This document shows positions 6,336-9,174 of a stretch of 9,174 bases of DNA, piece by piece. Both the position numbers and the translations under genes were made by a program. The notes beneath the pieces were generated by a model that ran no database searches, was not told the DNA's origin, and saw nothing but the letters and a program-made list of their open reading frames with translations. Source of the stretch: Niveispirillum sp. (GTDB lineage Bacteria; Pseudomonadota; Alphaproteobacteria; Azospirillales; Azospirillaceae). The stretch spans positions 1 through 9,174 of the forward strand of contig JAEMSB010000142.1 of the NCBI GenBank assembly GCA_016463045.1, read 5' to 3'. How positions within the stretch are numbered: position 1 is the stretch's first letter; the number at the start of each line of letters is the position of its first letter.

Positions 6336-7268
6336 ATGCGCCTTTTTGCCCTGCTGATCCCCTTGATTCTGGCCGCGATTCCTGTTGCCGCCTTTGACCT
6401 TCAGGCCCATCGCGGCGGTCGCGCTCTGTGGCCGGAAAATACCCTGCCGGCCTTTGAACGGTCGCTGGACTTAGGCGTCGATACGCTGGAACTGGACACG
6501 GGCGTTACCAAGGATGGCGTGTTGATCATCGCCCATGACCGGCATGTCGATGCCAATCTGACCCGTCGCAACGGGCAGTGGGTGGAGGGGGCGCAGCCGA
6601 CATGGCACAGCCTGACCCTGGCCGAGGTACGGACCCTGGATGTTGGCCGCATTCGGCCCGATACCCCCTATGCCAAGCGCTTTCCCCGCCAGATGCCCAT
6701 GGATGGCACGCGGGTGCCGACGCTGGCCTCGCTGTTCGATCTGGTGAAGAAGCGGGGCGATACCAAGGTTCGTTTTAATATCGAAACGAAAATCGACCCG
6801 ACAAATCCCAGCGATAGTATCGATCCCGAAACGTTTGCCACGCTGCTGGTACGCCAAGTTCGCGACGCAGGCTTCGCGGATCGGGTAACGATCCAGAGCT
6901 TCGATTGGCGGACGTTGCAGGTGGTACGGCGGATCGCGCCGGAGATCGCCACTGCCTACCTGACCATCATCGACCCGGACGAAAGCAATGTCTCCATGAC
7001 GGGCGAAAGCCCCTGGACCGCCGGCTTTGATCCCATCCGCCATGGCGGCAGCCTGCCGGCGGCGATCAAGGCGGCGGGTGGGGTGATCTGGTCACCCTAT
7101 CACCCGAACCTGACACCGGAACTGGTGAGGGAAGCTCAGGGGCTGGGCCTCAAGGTCATCCCCTGGACCGTCAATGATCCCGCCGATATGAAGCGGCTGA
7201 TCGAATGGGGCGTGGATGGGTTGATCACCGATGATCCGGTCACGGGCAAGCAGGTGACGGGGCGGTAA
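6336..7268 (+). CDS. Secreted glycerophosphodiester phosphodiesterase (GlpQ/UgpQ family)
   Basis: GDPD-family enzymes hydrolyse glycerophosphodiesters to glycerol 3-phosphate and an alcohol. Counting from the ATG at 6336, the first 19 residues (MRLFALLIPLILAAIPVAA) form a Sec signal peptide, so the enzyme should be periplasmic or otherwise exported. The domain follows at once. Counted from the upstream ATG at 6324, its residues are HRGG at 29-32, PENT at 37-40, ELDTGVTKDG at 56-65 with metal ligands Glu56 and Asp58, AHD at 70-72, and FNIETK at 151-156 with Glu154; the barrel ends with VIPWTVND and GVDGLITDDP. These are the expected catalytic and metal-binding residues. I prefer the start at 6336 because the longer form adds acidic residues before the signal peptide and places the GAAAGA site too close. 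No glycerol-phosphate transporter or regulator gene is adjacent, so the substrate is open. Confidence 0.93.
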   Translation: MRLFALLIPLILAAIPVAAFDLQAHRGGRALWPENTLPAFERSLDLGVDTLELDTGVTKDGVLIIAHDRHVDANLTRRNGQWVEGAQPTWHSLTLAEVRTLDVGRIRPDTPYAKRFPRQMPMDGTRVPTLASLFDLVKKRGDTKVRFNIETKIDPTNPSDSIDPETFATLLVRQVRDAGFADRVTIQSFDWRTLQVVRRIAPEIATAYLTIIDPDESNVSMTGESPWTAGFDPIRHGGSLPAAIKAAGGVIWSPYHPNLTPELVREAQGLGLKVIPWTVNDPADMKRLIEWGVDGLITDDPVTGKQVTGR

Positions 7269-7274
7269 CGCCCC
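7259..7274. terminator. GTAA-loop hairpin at the end of the phosphodiesterase gene
   Basis: GGGGCG (7259-7264) and CGCCCC (7269-7274) form a perfect 6-bp GC stem around the tetraloop GTAA, a GNRA-type loop that contains the gene's TAA stop (7266-7268). Downstream bases are only weakly T-rich (TTACCTTAT). It lies between convergent genes, so it may end transcription of the plus-strand gene. A competing pairing GGTAA (7264-7268) with TTACC (7275-7279) overlaps it. Confidence 0.4.
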
Positions 7275-7279
7275 TTACC

Positions 7280-8293
7280 TTATACGGCGTCGCCCAGCCA
7301 GCGCGAGGTCACCGGCTCCAGATCACCGCGCCACCGGGCGATTTCCTCTGCGACCTGTTCCAGGGCGCGTTGGTCGCGGTAGCGTTTGCGGGCGCGGTTA
7401 TTGTCGCCCTTGGCCTGCATGGCGGCCAGACGGGCCGACACGCGCGGATCACCGATGATCACCTGACGCCAGCGGTCCAGGCGGATTTCGGCGGTACAAT
7501 CGACAATGGCCTGGGTGCCAGGACGACGGCCCAGCTTGATGGAGGCAGGCGCAAGGCGGGCCGCCACCGACAGGGACACATCCTCTGGCATGCCGGGGAA
7601 CACGGCCCTCACGGCCTCAGCGATGCTATCCTTCAGGTCCGCACCGCGCTGCTTGTCGTCGCGCGCCACGCGCTTGGCCGAGACCTCCATGCGGCGGCGG
7701 CTATGCGCCATCACCTGTTCGGCCACTTCCCTTCCGTCGGCATCCAGCCACAGGACGGGACCATCGGCCAGAAGCTCCGCCACCGGGGCGGGCAGGGCAG
7801 GGTGGAACCCATCGGCCACGAAAGCCAGCCGCAGCTTGATCAGTGATTTCAAGGCACGTTCGCGGCCCGCATCGGCGGACAGGAACGCGGCCTGTGACAC
7901 GGGCGCGGCCTTTAACAGGCTGTCCAGCGCCTCCAGATCGCCACCGGTCCAGCGGCGGCCATGCAGCAGCCGTTCGGCCCGGTCGCGCAAAAGCGCACGG
8001 CCCGCGTCGCGCGGATGCGCGGGTGCCACCTCGATCAGCTTCCACACCGTATCGACCAGCCGGGCCACGGCCCAGCCGGCATGGATATCGAGGGGCCGGT
8101 CGGTCGGGAAGGCGCCGTTGGGCAGGTTCCAGACGTCACTGACGCGGATCAGGCCGCTGCCATCCAGGAACGCCTCCCCACCGGGGGAGCGGTTGATGAT
8201 CGGCCAGCTGGCGACCAGTCCGGCCAACCCGTCGGGCATGCCGGAGGGGCGGTCCCATTCACCAAGACGGATAAGGCCCAGATCCACTGTCAC
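7280..8293 (-). CDS. Unrecognised 337-aa protein coupled to carA
   Basis: I do not recognise this protein. The frame is open for 337 residues from a GTG at 8293, one base beyond the carA stop (TAA, 8295-8297), and its codons show the strong G/C third-position bias of neighbouring genes, so it is very likely real. No signal peptide or membrane helix is evident. The N-terminal third (MTVDLGLIRLGEW... to about residue 85) is mixed and Trp-containing. The middle is rich in Ala/Leu/Arg and probably helical. The C-terminal third is strongly basic and charged (SRRRMEVSAKRVARDDKQR; later NNRARKRYRDQRALEQ), suggesting contact with nucleic acid or a large partner, which is only inference. There is a GAAGGG ribosome-like site about 11 bases before the GTG, inside carA. 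The same frame is open upstream inside carA, but a start there would need a long overlap. Expression probably depends on the carA transcript. Confidence 0.8.
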   Translation of the reverse strand: MTVDLGLIRLGEWDRPSGMPDGLAGLVASWPIINRSPGGEAFLDGSGLIRVSDVWNLPNGAFPTDRPLDIHAGWAVARLVDTVWKLIEVAPAHPRDAGRALLRDRAERLLHGRRWTGGDLEALDSLLKAAPVSQAAFLSADAGRERALKSLIKLRLAFVADGFHPALPAPVAELLADGPVLWLDADGREVAEQVMAHSRRRMEVSAKRVARDDKQRGADLKDSIAEAVRAVFPGMPEDVSLSVAARLAPASIKLGRRPGTQAIVDCTAEIRLDRWRQVIIGDPRVSARLAAMQAKGDNNRARKRYRDQRALEQVAEEIARWRGDLEPVTSRWLGDAV

Positions 8294-8294
8294 C

Positions 8295-9174
8295 TTAATA
8301 GCGCCCTTCAATGGCAGCGATGAACCGGTCGAACAGATAATGGCTGTCCTCCGGGCCGGGGCTGGCTTCGGGATGGTACTGTACCGAGAAGACGGGACGA
8401 CCGGACAGACGGATGCCCTCGTTCGTGCCATCGAACAAGGAGACGTGGGTGACCTCCACCTCTTCCGGCAGGCTTTCGCGCAGGACGACGAAGCCGTGAT
8501 TCTGGCTGGTGATCTCCACCACGCCGGACGCGATATCCTTCACCGGATGGTTGGCGCCGCGATGGCCCTTTTCCATCTTCACCGTACGACCGCCCAGTGC
8601 CAGGGCCAGCATCTGGTGACCCAGGCAGATGCCGAACACAGCCTTGCCGCTATCGACCAGCCGCGCGATGGTCGGCACGGCATATTCGCCCGTAGCTGCC
8701 GGATCGCCGGGGCCGTTGGACAGGAAAATACCGTCGGGGTTCAGCGCCAGGATTTCCTCTGCCGTCGTGGTGGCCGGAACCACCGTCACCTTGCAGCCCG
8801 AAGCGGCGAGGCAGCGCAGGATGTTGCGCTTGGCACCGAAATCCATGGCGACAACATGGTGCTTGGGATCGGTCTGCTTGCCGTATCCATCCTTCAGCGA
8901 CCAGATCGATTCGTCCCAGCTATAGGTCTGGCGGGTCGTCACGTCCTTGGCCAGATCCATACCTTCCAGGCCGGGCCACTCCTGAGCCATCTTCACCAAG
9001 GCGTCGATATCGAACACGCCATCGGGCGAATGGGCGATCACGCCGTTAGGCGCGCCATTGTCGCGGATGCGGCGGGTCAGGCGACGGGTGTCGATGCCCG
9101 ACAGGCCGACCAGATTATGGCTTTTCAACCAGGCATCCAGATGCTGGGTGGCGCGCCAGTTGGCGGGTTCGGTG
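8295..9174 (-). CDS. carA: Carbamoyl phosphate synthase small subunit (3' part, runs off the edge)
   Basis: CarA is the glutaminase subunit that supplies ammonia to CarB for carbamoyl phosphate, feeding pyrimidine and arginine synthesis in the cytoplasm. The 292 visible residues cover the end of the N-terminal CarA domain (NWRATQHLDAWLK, then GLSGIDTRRLTRRIRDNGAPNG) and the whole class I glutamine amidotransferase domain. Motifs: DFGAKRNILR; FLSNGPGDPAATGEY; GICLGHQML with the nucleophile Cys encoded at 8625-8627; HRGANHPVKD; SQNHGF; and QYHPEASPGPEDSHYLFDRF with the catalytic His at 8373-8375 and Glu at 8367-8369. Roughly the first 100 residues of a normal CarA of about 380-400 lie beyond the right edge. 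The frame is open to the window end with no start needed inside. carB does not follow directly; an unrecognised gene does. Confidence 0.97.
   Translation of the reverse strand, partial: TEPANWRATQHLDAWLKSHNLVGLSGIDTRRLTRRIRDNGAPNGVIAHSPDGVFDIDALVKMAQEWPGLEGMDLAKDVTTRQTYSWDESIWSLKDGYGKQTDPKHHVVAMDFGAKRNILRCLAASGCKVTVVPATTTAEEILALNPDGIFLSNGPGDPAATGEYAVPTIARLVDSGKAVFGICLGHQMLALALGGRTVKMEKGHRGANHPVKDIASGVVEITSQNHGFVVLRESLPEEVEVTHVSLFDGTNEGIRLSGRPVFSVQYHPEASPGPEDSHYLFDRFIAAIEGRY

Noticed and set aside
7370..8323. Plus-strand open frames opposite the unrecognised gene
   Set aside because: Their products are compositionally odd and they lack ribosome sites. The minus-strand frame is longer, continuous and coupled to carA, so it is the better coding choice.
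1..9174. Search for mobile elements, CRISPR repeats, tRNA genes, toxin-antitoxin pairs or defence genes
   Set aside because: No transposase, integrase, direct-repeat array, cloverleaf or defence-type domain was seen on either strand; the region looks like conserved core chromosome.

Overview
The window reads as ordinary, gene-dense chromosome from a GC-rich alphaproteobacterium. Gene content and protein style fit Rhodospirillales, possibly an Azospirillum/Niveispirillum relative; that placement is inference, not a database match. The main clue is the aa3-type cytochrome c oxidase biogenesis cluster in the usual alphaproteobacterial order (ctaB, small CoxF-like gene, ctaG, ctaE, DUF983 gene, surf1). 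Eleven genes are called, with no insertion sequence, CRISPR array, tRNA/rRNA or prophage signal and no gene-free stretch over 100 bases.

Region 1 (38-5375, + strand) looks like one transcription unit. ctaB makes heme O. A 55-residue membrane protein follows and overlaps ctaG (copper delivery to CuB) by ATGA. ctaE encodes oxidase subunit III. Next come a DUF983 zinc-ribbon membrane protein and surf1 (heme a insertion factor). surf1 overlaps by ATGA an M32 zinc carboxypeptidase that seems to have been appended to the operon. Genes for subunits I and II and heme A synthase are not in the window and probably lie upstream.

Region 2 (5381-7274) has yaiI (UPF0178) on the minus strand, convergent with the carboxypeptidase gene and divergent from a small cysteine-rich YkgJ-type protein gene. 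A secreted glycerophosphodiester phosphodiesterase gene follows on the plus strand. A good sigma70-like promoter for yaiI lies in the divergent gap. Compact inverted repeats sit at both convergent gene junctions.

Region 3 (7280-9174, - strand) holds the 3' three quarters of carA (carbamoyl phosphate synthase small subunit, running off the right edge). One base beyond its stop codon begins a 337-residue protein that I do not recognise.

No convincing novel multi-gene system is visible. The points most worth a second look are the unrecognised gene coupled to carA, the peptidase joined to the oxidase operon, the hairpin at the DUF983 gene start, and the paired inverted repeats at the convergent junctions.
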